Assembly (NCBI GenBank): GCA_900765705.1
Contig: CAAFSR010000140.1
Span: forward strand, 1 to 28,540
DNA: 28,540 nucleotides
DNA from: an uncultured Faecalibacterium sp.
GTDB taxonomy: Bacteria > Bacillota > Clostridia > Oscillospirales > Ruminococcaceae
Reading direction: 5' to 3'
The position numbers were made by a program, and so were the translations under genes. The notes beneath the pieces are model-generated. The model saw nothing but the letters and a program-made list of their open reading frames with translations, was not told the DNA's origin and made no database searches. Of this stretch, positions 7,613 to 15,853 are shown one piece after another; position 1 is the stretch's first letter, and the number at the start of each line of letters is the position of its first letter.

Positions 7613-9313
7613 ATGGATCATATTCACCACGATCGCACCTACAAAAAGAGCCGCTTTCAGCAGGAGCTGGAGCAGAGCGTCTCCCGTAAGCTGATCTCAA
7701 GCCTGCTGCTGGGATGTCTTTTGTTCTGCATTGCGATCGCTGTTGTGAATGCTCTCAACCAGAACGCCCGGCGGGAAGACCATCTGGAGAGTGTCACCTC
7801 CACCTTCCATGAGGTGTACAATAACACGTCAGCCTTTCTGCTGGACGCTGGACACACCGAGCTCTTCCTCTCCGAGCTGCGGAAGGATCAGGACAACCTG
7901 CGTTATCTTATCAGCCAGTACAACGTCTCGGCTCTTGTGGAGATACAGCTCATCCTTACCGACTCCAAGGGAAATGTTCGGTTCACGACCTTTTCGGAGG
8001 GAGAGATGAATCTCCACCGGCAGGAATTCAACTGCATCGCCGTGGACAACGCCTGCCATCTTATGCGGACCGTCTACACCACGGTCTACCACTTCCGAGC
8101 CAACAGCTCAGAATACGTTATGATCCATCCGCTCTACCGGGATGGCGAATATCAGGGTGCTGCGGCAGTTTATCTGAATGAAAACGACTGGACAAAACTG
8201 TTCAGCCAGTACCAGTACGATGCTATCCTCACCAAACCCAACGGTGATGTCATCGCCTGTTCAAACTCCTCCTTCCTCTCCCAGAAGAACGCCAACAAGT
8301 ATCTGCCCGCCGATGCGGCGCAGTATGTGCGAGTAAACGGGAACCGCTATCTACGCAGCAGCCGCTCGCTGGAAAACGGCACGGTGTTGGCTTACTCCTT
8401 CATCTACTCGCCCACGAATTACAGTTATCTCTTCGTGGGTCTGCTCCTGATCGTACTGCTGGGGCTGAGCTGGGCAGCAATGTTCGCCCGTATCATGCAC
8501 GCTATGACTGAGCAGATGGTAAAGTCGGTGGACACCCTCGTGCGGGAGATCCGCATCATCCGCAAGGAGGACCCTGATCACATCATCGAGATCGACACCG
8601 GCGATGAGATCGAGGAGATCGCCCGTCAGGTCAACAAGATGGTCCGCAGCATTCAGGAGCTGAGCCAGCGCAACATCGCTCTTGCCGAAGTGAACAACCG
8701 GATGGAGATGCAGAATCTTCAGGCGCAGATCAATCCCCACTTTATTTATAACACGCTGGACAATATCCGCTATCTTATCCCGACAGACCCCCAGCGAGCC
8801 CAGCAGCTGATCGGGCGGTTTATCGGCATCCTGCGCTACAGCATCAACAACACAAAGCACAATGTCACTGTTAAAGATGATCTGAAATATCTGCAGGATT
8901 ACCTTGTGATCCAGTCCACCCGCTTCGGTGCGAATTTCTCCTACGAGATCGACATCGACGACGCCTGCATGGAGTTCATCATCCCGAAGCTGCTTTTACA
9001 GCCCTTGCTGGAAAACAGCATCAAATATGGATTCCAGAAAAAGCCCTGCATCCATATAAGAGTACGGGGCTGGCTGGGGGAGGATGCGCTCTATTTCACG
9101 GTAGAGGACAACGGCGGAGGCGTGGACGAGACAATGCTGGAACAGCTGCGAGACATCCTGCGCTCGGATGAAGTGAACATCGAGCACAATGGTCTGCAGA
9201 ACATCAACCGTCGCATCTGGCTGGGCTACGGCGGTGACAGCGGACTGACCATCGACAGCACCGAGGGCGAAGGCTTCACGGTGAAACTCAAGCTCCGGCT
9301 GGGAGGAATGTAA
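7613..9313 (+). CDS. Sensor histidine kinase, YesM/LytS type
   Basis: The 566-residue membrane kinase has a first transmembrane segment at about residues 27-48, an extracellular sensor of about 220 residues, a second transmembrane segment near 270-292 and a HAMP linker (about 293-350). The His_kinase domain follows, with the phosphorylated histidine H376 in QAQINPHFIYNTLDNIRYL. The HATPase_c domain has its N box at PLLENSIKYGF (N468) and the G1 box EDNGGGVDE (D499-G503). AGGAG at 7598-7602 supports ATG 7613. The gene for its cognate AraC-type regulator starts 3 bases after its stop. YesM/YesN pairs usually control nearby carbohydrate or ABC-transport genes, and here a binding-protein ABC system follows directly. 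The ligand is unknown. Confidence 0.93.
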   Translation: MDHIHHDRTYKKSRFQQELEQSVSRKLISSLLLGCLLFCIAIAVVNALNQNARREDHLESVTSTFHEVYNNTSAFLLDAGHTELFLSELRKDQDNLRYLISQYNVSALVEIQLILTDSKGNVRFTTFSEGEMNLHRQEFNCIAVDNACHLMRTVYTTVYHFRANSSEYVMIHPLYRDGEYQGAAAVYLNENDWTKLFSQYQYDAILTKPNGDVIACSNSSFLSQKNANKYLPADAAQYVRVNGNRYLRSSRSLENGTVLAYSFIYSPTNYSYLFVGLLLIVLLGLSWAAMFARIMHAMTEQMVKSVDTLVREIRIIRKEDPDHIIEIDTGDEIEEIARQVNKMVRSIQELSQRNIALAEVNNRMEMQNLQAQINPHFIYNTLDNIRYLIPTDPQRAQQLIGRFIGILRYSINNTKHNVTVKDDLKYLQDYLVIQSTRFGANFSYEIDIDDACMEFIIPKLLLQPLLENSIKYGFQKKPCIHIRVRGWLGEDALYFTVEDNGGGVDETMLEQLRDILRSDEVNIEHNGLQNINRRIWLGYGGDSGLTIDSTEGEGFTVKLKLRLGGM

Positions 9314-9316
9314 ACC

Positions 9317-10093
9317 ATGTATCGCGTTCTGCTTGTAGAAGATGAAGAGATCATCCGCAAGGGCATTCGCTACTCGGTACCGTGGGAGGAGTGCGGCTGC
9401 TCGGTGGTGGGCGAGGCAGAGAACGGGGCAGCAGGTGAAGAAAAGATCGCTGAACTGCAGCCTGACATCGTCATTACCGACATTACCATGCCGGTAAAAA
9501 ACGGTCTTGAGATGATCGCCGACACCCGGGAGAAATTCAACTATATCGCCATCATCCTGACAGGCTACTCGGAGTTTGAGTACGCCCAGCAGGCTATCCG
9601 GAACGGCGTATCGGATTATGTGCTCAAGCCTCTCGACATGGACGAGATGCGTACTGCGCTGGAAAAGGCTGTCCGCCTTGCGGGGGATAACCAGTACCTC
9701 CAACAGCGGGAGGACGAGGCAGAGGCCGTCCGTAGCCGGACAGCTCTGCCGCCATTAAGCGAAGATAAGGTCACTGACCCGCTGGTGTTACGCATCGTAG
9801 CCTATCTGAAAGAGAATTACCAGAGCAAGATAACACTTGCTGACCTTCAGGAACAGTTCCACTACTCGGAACGGTACATCAACCAGAAGTTTCAAAAAGA
9901 GCTTGGCACAACGGTCATTGACTACCTCAACCGCTGCCGTATTCAGAACGCTCTGGAACTCATCCGGAAAGGAAAACTGCCCATCTCCCAAATCGGCTGG
10001 GAGTGCGGCATTGGTGAGTACAAATATTTTAACCACGTTTTCAAAAAATACATAGGCTGCTCGGTGCGGGAGTACCAGAGTACCTTGAAATAA
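9317..10093 (+). CDS. Response regulator, receiver + AraC HTH (YesN type)
   Basis: The 258-residue protein starts with a receiver domain: acidic pocket VEDEE (D9/E10), phospho-acceptor D55 in VITDITMP, T82 in LTGYSEF and K104 in YVLKPLD. After a linker (about 115-155), a C-terminal AraC domain holds two helix-turn-helix units: ITLADLQEQFHYSERYINQKF, then LPISQIGWECGIGEYKYFNHVFKKYIG. It should be phosphorylated by the adjacent kinase and activate the ABC transporter operon at 10231-14074. The stop is followed at once by a bidirectional terminator, so the transporter probably has its own regulated promoter. Confidence 0.94.
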   Translation: MYRVLLVEDEEIIRKGIRYSVPWEECGCSVVGEAENGAAGEEKIAELQPDIVITDITMPVKNGLEMIADTREKFNYIAIILTGYSEFEYAQQAIRNGVSDYVLKPLDMDEMRTALEKAVRLAGDNQYLQQREDEAEAVRSRTALPPLSEDKVTDPLVLRIVAYLKENYQSKITLADLQEQFHYSERYINQKFQKELGTTVIDYLNRCRIQNALELIRKGKLPISQIGWECGIGEYKYFNHVFKKYIGCSVREYQSTLK

Positions 10094-10101
10094 GTGTCTA
10101 T

Positions 10102-10138
10102 GAAAAAATACCGAACAGCCGATGTTCGGTATTTTTTC
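10102..10138. terminator. 16-bp perfect bidirectional terminator after the response regulator
   Basis: GAAAAAATACCGAACA (10102-10117) pairs perfectly with TGTTCGGTATTTTTTC (10123-10138) around a 5-nt loop. A-tract and T-tract at both feet make it usable from either strand. Confidence 0.92.
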
Positions 10139-10230
10139 CATTTGTTCTGCAATTTGAGTATTATTTTTGTGCTATAAGCATTAAAATGGGATTATCGAAA
10201 AGTTTCAAGTAAAAAATGGAGGTTTTTACT

Positions 10231-11319
10231 ATGAAAAAGATTTCTCGTCGTTCGTTCCTGATGGCTACCGGTGTTATCGCAGCTTCTGCTGCTCTGAGCG
10301 CTTGCGGCGGCTCCTCCGCCAGCACCTCTTCTGCCGGTTCTACCGCTGCTTCCACTGCCGCTTCTGGTACTGCTGCACAGGGCGGCGGCGACCTCGTGAT
10401 CTACTCGCCCAACTCTGAGGGCCTGCTGAACGCCACCATTCCTCTGTTTGAGGAAAAATACGGCGTCAATGTCGAGCTGATCCAGGCCGGCACCGGCGAA
10501 CTGGTCAAGCGTATCCAGTCCGAAAAGAACGATCCCTACGCAGATGTCCTGTTCGGCGGCTCCTGGTCGCTGATGTACACCAACGAGGACCTGTGGGAGC
10601 CGTATGTTTCCGCCAACGATGCAAACGTCATCGACGCCTACAAGAATAAGTGCGGCTTTATCACCGGCAACGTGCTGGACGGCAGTGTCCTCATCGTCAA
10701 CACCGACCTCATCGGTGACATCAAGATCGAGGGCTACGAAGATCTGCTGAACCCGGCTCTGAAGGGTAAAATCGCCACTGCCGACCCCGCCAACTCCTCT
10801 TCCGCTTTCGCCCACCTGACCAATATGCTGCTTGCAATGGGCGGCTACGAGGACGATAAGGCATGGCAGTACGTCCACGACCTGTTTGAGAATGTGGACG
10901 GCAAGATCTGCGAAAGCTCCAGCGGCGTTTACAAGGGAGTTGCCGATGGCGAGTATGTGGTAGGTCTGTCCTATGAGGATCCCTGTGCTCAGCTGGTTCT
11001 GGACGGCGCACCTGTCAAGATCGTTTACATGAAGGAAGGTACTGTCTTCCTTCCTGCTTCCGCCACCATCATCAAGGGCGCAAAGAACATGGACAATGCC
11101 AAGCTGTTCATTGACTTCATCCTGAGCGAGGAAGTCCAGAACATCTGGGGCAGCACCCTGACCAACCGTCCTGTTATGAAGGACGCTGCCACCAACGATG
11201 CCATGACCCCGATGGCAGACATCAATGTCATCGAAGAGGACATTCCCTACGTCAGCGCCCACAAGTCAGAGCTGGTGGACAAGTACACTGAGATCTTCAC
11301 CGATCTGCAGAGCAAGTAA
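10231..11319 (+). CDS. ABC transporter solute-binding lipoprotein, AfuA/ferric-type
   Basis: The 362-residue protein begins MKKISRRSFLMATG, a twin-arginine-like signal, with lipobox LSAC and lipid cysteine at residue 25. A Ser/Thr/Ala linker runs to about residue 50. The mature part follows the family of ferric/AfuA-like binding proteins: VIYSPNSEGLLNATIPLFEE, then YGVNVELIQAGTGELVKRI, DVLFGGSWSLM and a late DNAKLFIDFILSEEVQNI. GGAGG (8-base spacing) favours ATG 10231 over an in-frame ATG at 10216. Relatives carry Fe3+, sugar phosphates, phosphonates or polyamines. The YxYxxK-type tyrosine pair typical of iron binders is not evident, so iron is not proven. Control by the upstream two-component pair is inferred from proximity. 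Confidence 0.9.
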   Translation: MKKISRRSFLMATGVIAASAALSACGGSSASTSSAGSTAASTAASGTAAQGGGDLVIYSPNSEGLLNATIPLFEEKYGVNVELIQAGTGELVKRIQSEKNDPYADVLFGGSWSLMYTNEDLWEPYVSANDANVIDAYKNKCGFITGNVLDGSVLIVNTDLIGDIKIEGYEDLLNPALKGKIATADPANSSSAFAHLTNMLLAMGGYEDDKAWQYVHDLFENVDGKICESSSGVYKGVADGEYVVGLSYEDPCAQLVLDGAPVKIVYMKEGTVFLPASATIIKGAKNMDNAKLFIDFILSEEVQNIWGSTLTNRPVMKDAATNDAMTPMADINVIEEDIPYVSAHKSELVDKYTEIFTDLQSK

Positions 11320-11343
11320 TTCAAAGGGCAGCAGGAGGCTAGT

Positions 11344-12432
11344 ATGAGCAGAATATCAGTCAAAGACGCAGTAAAGCGCTACGGGAATAATACGGTCATC
11401 CCGGACCTGAATCTGGAGATCGGAGATGGTGAGCTGTTCACCCTGCTGGGTCCCTCCGGCTGCGGCAAGACCACCCTTCTCCGTATGATCGCAGGCTTCA
11501 ACTCCATTGAGGGCGGCGACATCTTCTTCAACGAGAAGCGCATCAACGATATGGACCCCAGCAAGCGCAACATCGGCATGGTGTTCCAGAACTATGCCAT
11601 CTTCCCGAACCTCTCCGTCCGGGACAATGTGGCATTCGGTCTGAAGAACCGCAAGGTGGACAAGGCCGAGATCAAGAAGCGGACAGATGAGTTTCTGAAC
11701 CTGATGCAGATCATGCAGTATGCCGACCGGATGCCCAACCAGCTTTCCGGCGGTCAGCAGCAGCGTATCGCACTGGCCCGCGCACTGGTCATCTCGCCGG
11801 ACGTGCTGCTGATGGACGAGCCGCTTTCCAATCTGGACGCAAAGCTCCGTGTCGAGATGCGCAGCGTCATCCGCCACACCCAGAAAAGCGTAGGCATCAC
11901 CACCGTGTACGTAACCCACGATCAGGAAGAGGCAATGGCCATCAGTGACCGTATCGCCGTTATGAAGGACGGCGTCATCCAGCACGTTGGCACGCCCCGC
12001 GACATCTACCAGCGCCCGAAGAATGTCTTCGTTGCCACCTTTATCGGTCGCACCAACATCGTGAATGCCCACGTCAAGGACGGCATCATCACCTTTGCCG
12101 ACGGCTACCATGAGCACATTGATGCTCTGGACAAGGCTGCCGAGCAGGATGTGCGCTGTTCCATCCGCCCGGAGGAGTTCATTATCTGCAAGGACGGCAC
12201 CGATGGCATCCACGGCACCGTGCAGGAGTGTACCTACCTCGGTCTCAACACCCACTACACCATTGACACCGATCAGGGCGACTCGGTGGAGATCGTAGAG
12301 GAGTCCTCCATTGGCGAGGGTCTCAAGAAGGGCGAGAAGGTGCTGCTGAAGGTCAAGAAAGAGAAGATCAACGTCTTTACCAAGGACGGCGATACCAATC
12401 TCATCAGGAGCGACGCTTATGAAAAACAATAA
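11344..12432 (+). CDS. ABC transporter ATP-binding protein, FbpC/PotA type
   Basis: The 362-residue ATPase has a full motif set: Walker A GPSGCGKTT (residues 36-44), Q-loop Q82 in VFQNYAIFPNL, signature LSGGQ (134-138), Walker B VLLMDEP (154-160, catalytic E159) and switch histidine H192 in VTHDQEEA. The C-terminal third (about 240-362) is a TOBE regulatory domain with the typical SIRPEEF and KKGEKVLLKVKKEK strands. It energises the import system made with the binding lipoprotein and the fused permease. It starts 24 bases after the binding-protein stop and overlaps the permease start by 14 bases, so the genes form one operon. Confidence 0.95.
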   Translation: MSRISVKDAVKRYGNNTVIPDLNLEIGDGELFTLLGPSGCGKTTLLRMIAGFNSIEGGDIFFNEKRINDMDPSKRNIGMVFQNYAIFPNLSVRDNVAFGLKNRKVDKAEIKKRTDEFLNLMQIMQYADRMPNQLSGGQQQRIALARALVISPDVLLMDEPLSNLDAKLRVEMRSVIRHTQKSVGITTVYVTHDQEEAMAISDRIAVMKDGVIQHVGTPRDIYQRPKNVFVATFIGRTNIVNAHVKDGIITFADGYHEHIDALDKAAEQDVRCSIRPEEFIICKDGTDGIHGTVQECTYLGLNTHYTIDTDQGDSVEIVEESSIGEGLKKGEKVLLKVKKEKINVFTKDGDTNLIRSDAYEKQ

Positions 12433-14074
12433 TAAGTTCCGTCTTGATGTCTGGGGAGCCATTACGCTGGGGACCATCGCACTCTATGCACTGTTCCTGC
12501 TTTACCCGATGGCATACCTGATCCGCCAGTCTGTGCTGGACCCCGACACCGGCGGTTTCACGCTGGCTTATTTCACGAAGTTCTTTTCCAAGAGTTACTA
12601 TTTCGATACCCTGATCAACAGCTTCAAGGTATCCATCACAGCGACGGTGCTCTCCATCGCCATTGGCACCCCACTGGCATACCTGTTCACGATCTTTAAG
12701 ATCAAGGGCAAGTCCGTGCTGAATATCCTCATTGTGGTGGCATCTATGTCGGCTCCCTTCATCGGTGCCTACTCATGGATCCTGCTGCTGGGCCGCAGCG
12801 GTATCATCACCACCTTCTTCAAAAACCTCGGCATCGCCATCCCGGACATCTACGGCTTCGGCGGCATCGTGCTGGTCATGACGCTCCAGCTGTTCCCGCT
12901 GGTGTTCCTCTACGCCAAGGGCGCACTGAAGAATATCGACAACTCCCTCATCGAGGCGGCTGAGAACCTCGGATGCTCTGGCATTGCCTGCTTCTTCAAA
13001 GTGGTCGTGCCTCTGATCATGCCCACCCTGCTGGCTGCGGCTCTGCTGGTGTTCATGCGATCCTTTGCAGACTTCGGCACCCCGATGCTGATCGGTGAGG
13101 GCTACCGTACCTTCCCCGTTGTCCTTTACACTGAGTTCATCAACGAGGTGGGCGGCAGCGACGGCTTTGCAGCCGCTATCGCCGTCATCGCTATCGTCAT
13201 CACCACGCTGGTGTTCCTCGTCCAGAAGTACGTTTCCAACAAGAACGCCTTCGCTCTGAACAGTATGCACCCCGTGGAGGAGCGGGAGGCCCGCAAGGGC
13301 ATCAACGCTCTGGTGCATCTGGCCGTCTACCTTATAGTGGGCATCGCCATCATGCCGCAGGCCTACGTCATCTACACCTCGTTCAAGAACACGCAGGGTA
13401 AGATCTTTGTGGACGGCTACTCGCTGCAGAGCTACCAGACCGCCATCGGCAAGCTGGGCCGCAGCATTCAGAATACCATCATCATCCCCCTGCTGGCACT
13501 GGTCGTCATCGTGCTGCTGGCTGTTCTCATCGCCTATCTGGTGGTGCGCCGCCGCAATGCCCTGACCAACGTGGTGGACATCCTCTCGATGATCCCCTAC
13601 ATCGTACCCGGCACGGTCCTTGGCATTGCGCTGCTCATCGGCTTCAATAAGCCCCCGCTCCTCATCAGCGGCACCATGCTTATCATGGTGGTGGCACTCA
13701 TCATCCGGCGTCTGCCCTATACCATCCGCTCGTCGGTGGCTATCCTGCAGCAGATCCCCATGAGCATTGAGGAAGCTGCCATCTCGCTGGGTGCTTCCAA
13801 GATGAAGGCATTCTTCCGCATCACGGTGCCCATGATGGCCTCCGGCATCATCTCTGGTGCCATCCTGAGCTGGGTCACCATGATCAGTGAACTGTCCACC
13901 GCCATCATCCTGTATACCGGCAAAACCAAGACCCTGACGGTGGCAATCTACACCGAGGTCATCCGCGGCAACTACGGCACTGCCGCCGCATTGTCCACTA
14001 TTATGACCATCCTGACCGTCATTTCCCTGCTGGCCTTCAGCAAGCTCAATGGCGGCAAGGATATCAGCCTTTAA
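12419..14074 (+). CDS. ABC transporter permease, fused double-domain FbpB type
   Basis: The 551-residue protein has two permease domains in one chain. Each half has about six membrane spans and its own EAA loop: EAAENLGCSGIACFFKVVVP (about residue 180) and EAAISLGASKMKAFFRITVP (about residue 455). The duplicated layout is typical of the FbpB/AfuB ferric-type permeases and removes the need for a second permease gene. AGGAG at 12406-12410 precedes ATG 12419, inside the ATPase gene. This is the last gene of the plus-strand transport operon, before a strong terminator at 14152-14198. Confidence 0.94.
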   Translation: MKNNNKFRLDVWGAITLGTIALYALFLLYPMAYLIRQSVLDPDTGGFTLAYFTKFFSKSYYFDTLINSFKVSITATVLSIAIGTPLAYLFTIFKIKGKSVLNILIVVASMSAPFIGAYSWILLLGRSGIITTFFKNLGIAIPDIYGFGGIVLVMTLQLFPLVFLYAKGALKNIDNSLIEAAENLGCSGIACFFKVVVPLIMPTLLAAALLVFMRSFADFGTPMLIGEGYRTFPVVLYTEFINEVGGSDGFAAAIAVIAIVITTLVFLVQKYVSNKNAFALNSMHPVEEREARKGINALVHLAVYLIVGIAIMPQAYVIYTSFKNTQGKIFVDGYSLQSYQTAIGKLGRSIQNTIIIPLLALVVIVLLAVLIAYLVVRRRNALTNVVDILSMIPYIVPGTVLGIALLIGFNKPPLLISGTMLIMVVALIIRRLPYTIRSSVAILQQIPMSIEEAAISLGASKMKAFFRITVPMMASGIISGAILSWVTMISELSTAIILYTGKTKTLTVAIYTEVIRGNYGTAAALSTIMTILTVISLLAFSKLNGGKDISL

Positions 14075-14151
14075 GTAGTTTCCCCATTCTCCTTCAATCA
14101 CTGAGTTTCCAAACCGGGCTGCTTCGCCGCAACGCAGATAGCCCCCAACGG

Positions 14152-14198
14152 AAAAATGAGACAGGCTTCCCGAAAGGCGGGTCGCCTGTCTCATTTTT
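14152..14198. terminator. Bidirectional terminator after the transport operon
   Basis: AAAAATGAGACAGGC (14152-14166) pairs perfectly with GCCTGTCTCATTTTT (14184-14198). A small CCCG/CGGG stem lies in the loop. This marks the right edge of the GC-rich core block. The rest of 14075-14407 holds only the short frame at 14224-14355 and a terminator at 14354-14389. Confidence 0.92.
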
Positions 14199-14223
14199 GT
14201 TGTAAGTTGGACGCTTGGGGACT

Positions 14224-14355
14224 TTAAACCTTTGCGATCCCGAAAAGATATTCCGATTCGGCACGGTTTAGAACTTTTTGATGAGCCACAGGATCAGAAT
14301 AATCTGTCTTCTCCTCATATAAGAAGCAGGACAATCCACACGGACTGCCCTGCAA
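14224..14355 (-). CDS. Possible small ORF or gene remnant, about 43 residues
   Basis: A minus-strand frame from TTG 14355 to TAA 14224 translates to a chain with natural-looking composition (FLYEEKTDYSDPVAHQKVL, ending ESEYLFGIAKV). No Shine-Dalgarno is visible, and a terminator hairpin sits directly upstream (14354-14389). It is probably the tail of a degraded gene or a non-coding spacer. I do not recognise it. Confidence 0.22.
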   Translation of the reverse strand: MQGSPCGLSCFLYEEKTDYSDPVAHQKVLNRAESEYLFGIAKV

Positions 14356-14389
14356 AAGTAAAGGGAGAGCATCCGAAGACGCTCCCCCA
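14354..14389 (-). terminator. Terminator with UUCG tetraloop, downstream of the Rpn genes
   Basis: On the minus strand GGGAG and CTCCC enclose a CGTC-TTCG-GATG inner stem with a 2-nt bulge, closed by the stable C(UUCG)G tetraloop. It is followed by TTTACTTTT. It ends transcription coming from the Rpn genes at 14408-15503. Confidence 0.75.
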
Positions 14390-14407
14390 GTTGTACATAT
14401 GAATTTT

Positions 14408-14611
14408 TTAGCTGATGCCCAACTCTTTCATCAGCCGAGTGCGGTACTCCTTATCTTCAGAAGCCCGTTTTGCATCCTCAATGCGGTTTTGATCGAAGAG
14501 CTTCTTCATGAGCAGAGCTACACTATTTGCGCCTTCAGCCTTTCCACGATTTTCCACTTTATCAAGCACATCGCACATATTGCGTGGGCCTCCGGTCTTA
14601 TCGAATGCCAA
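14408..14611 (-). pseudogene. Duplicated C-terminal fragment of an Rpn-family nuclease
   Basis: About 67 residues are readable, ending RLMKELGIS. They parallel the tail of the adjacent Rpn gene: GGPRNMCDVLDKVE, then a Lys/Glu linker, a VALLMKKLFDQNRIEDAKRA helix and an EDKEYRTRLMKELG end. The fragment lacks the whole catalytic part. Its frame differs from that of the upstream gene, it has only a TTG start overlapping the upstream stop, and it begins inside a 43-bp repeat. It is best explained as the remains of a second Rpn copy lost by recombination between repeated 3' ends. It could still be translated by coupling. Confidence 0.7.
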
Positions 14612-14831
14612 ATTCTTTTATCAACTGATCGCGGTACACTTCATCTTCAGATGCCCGCTTGACATCATCCATACGGCCTTGATTGAGGAGTTTCTTGACA
14701 AGGAGAGCCATTTGATTTTTGCCTTCAATTTCACCCTCAGCCTTACCTTTCGCAACGCCTTTTGCAATGCCTTTTTCAATGCCTCTGCTTTCCACTTTAT
14801 CAAGCACATCACACATATTGCGTGGGCCTCC
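14551..14831. repeat. 43-bp direct repeat at the Rpn tails (14551-14593 and 14789-14831)
   Basis: The two copies encode the NMCDVLDKVE segment and match at 42 of 43 positions with a 238-bp period. Sequence after each copy (toward lower coordinates) is diverged but homologous, so this is a tandem partial gene duplication and not a CRISPR-like array. Confidence 0.85.
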
Positions 14832-15503
14832 TTTCTGGCCATCGGTATTTGTATTGTACGCTTCCTCAAACCGATTATCATTCGTCATAATACTTAGCAA
14901 CTGAAGCGTTTCCTGCACATGGGTCAAATCCTGCGAACTCGGAATGTAGTCGCCGTTTTCCCGCTTCTGCACGAAGTAGTCTGCAACAACCTTAAAATCG
15001 CTCTGGAAAAGTTCTACCTGCTCGTGGGTCAGATATGCAATCTGGAACAGATTGATCTTATAGTCGCTGACATACGGCTCAAACTCTTTGGGAATATTCA
15101 GTCGCTCTTTCAGGGAAAGCGGCCCATTTCACGGTTTATCATGGCCGAAGTAGAGCACCAGCGTCACGACCGGATAGAGATTTTCGCTATCGCCAAGTAA
15201 CTACGCCCGGTACTCTGCGCCATCGTAACCCATGACACGGAGCGGCATATTGGGATCAGAAGCGGTCTGGTTTTCAAAACCGATACAGGCCACGCGAATA
15301 TTTCCGTTCTTCCAGCGTTTGGCAACATCTCGCTCAATTTCACGAATCTTGCCATCTGCCTTGTAGTAGGAGCGTGGAGCCTGATCTTCCAGTTCATCTG
15401 CAGACAGAACCTGTTTGCCGTTGAACAGAAGCACGTTCACAATGTCCGAAAAGACATCGTTATAGGATTCCAGAATTTTTTCAGATGTATCCTTTTGCGC
15501 CAT
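14598..15503 (-). pseudogene. Rpn-family recombination-promoting nuclease / putative transposase, two in-frame stops
   Basis: One frame of 302 codons runs from ATG 15503 (AAGGTGAT upstream) to TAA 14598 with no indel, but it carries TAG at 15201-15203 (codon 101) and TGA at 15129-15131 (codon 125). The N-terminal part (MAQKDTSEKILESYNDVFSD) and the central part (VVTLVLYFG, SLKERLNIPKEFEPYVSDYK, FQIAYLTHEQVELFQSDFK) match the PD-(D/E)XK Rpn/transposase_31 family found in many copies in gut Clostridia. The C-terminus has the usual GIxKGxxKG basic repeat. The stops replace what look like Gln (CAG) and Trp (TGG) codons, each by one transition. The intact protein would cut DNA and promote RecA-independent recombination. 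As written, only a 100-residue head and a tail can be made. Confidence 0.85.
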
Positions 15504-15593
15504 CCCATCACCTTCTTTTCTCTTGTTATTATAGTAGCATACAGATGTGAAATTTATAAGCATTTGCCTTATGCTACGTTCAATCTGGTGGCT

Positions 15594-15823
15594 TTACTCA
15601 TCTCCTTCAATCAATTCCTCTATTGATACATCCAGTGCTTGTGATATTTTGTAAAAGGTATCCCATCCTATATACACATTGCCAGTTTCAATTTTCGATA
15701 TTCGTTTCTGGTCAGTTTCAATTTTATTCGCCAAAGTAGCTTGCGACCATTTTTTTGTTCACGATAATCTTTGATATGTATACCAAGCTTATATGCGGGA
15801 CTTCCTACGCCTTTCTTTTTCAT
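15594..15823 (-). pseudogene. XRE-family HTH repressor, frameshifted in an A7 run
   Basis: From ATG 15823 (AGGGAG 9 bases upstream) the frame reads MKKKGVGSPAYKLGIHIKDY then REQK. After the A7 run (T7 on plus, 15750-15756) the HTH continues in the -1 frame: WSQATLANKIETDQKRISKI, then ETGNVYIGWDTFYKISQALD and a stop at 15594. The rejoined protein of about 76 residues is a typical Cro/CI-like XRE domain. Eight A residues would restore it. A programmed -1 slip on A-AAA-AAT is formally possible but there is no evidence for it. A palindrome at 15855-15870 just upstream is its likely operator. Confidence 0.82.
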
Positions 15824-15853
15824 GTCAAAAAACTCCCTTAATTCGTTTGTATT

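Noticed and set aside
10139..10230. Promoter for the ferric-type transport operon
   Set aside because: Several A/T-rich hexamers occur but no pair with acceptable spacing and match stands out, as expected for an activator-dependent promoter.
12773..14194. A 473-codon minus-strand frame opposite the double permease
   Set aside because: His/Asp/Gln-rich composition is typical of antisense reading of a membrane protein; the plus-strand permease motifs are clear.
14551..14831. Short direct repeats that might suggest a CRISPR array
   Set aside because: There are only two copies, they are coding (Rpn tail) and 238 bp apart with homologous sequence between.
15750..15756. Programmed -1 frameshifting in the XRE gene as an established fact
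   Set aside because: The heptamer is only partly slippery (ends in T) and no downstream pseudoknot is evident; deletion of one A is simpler.
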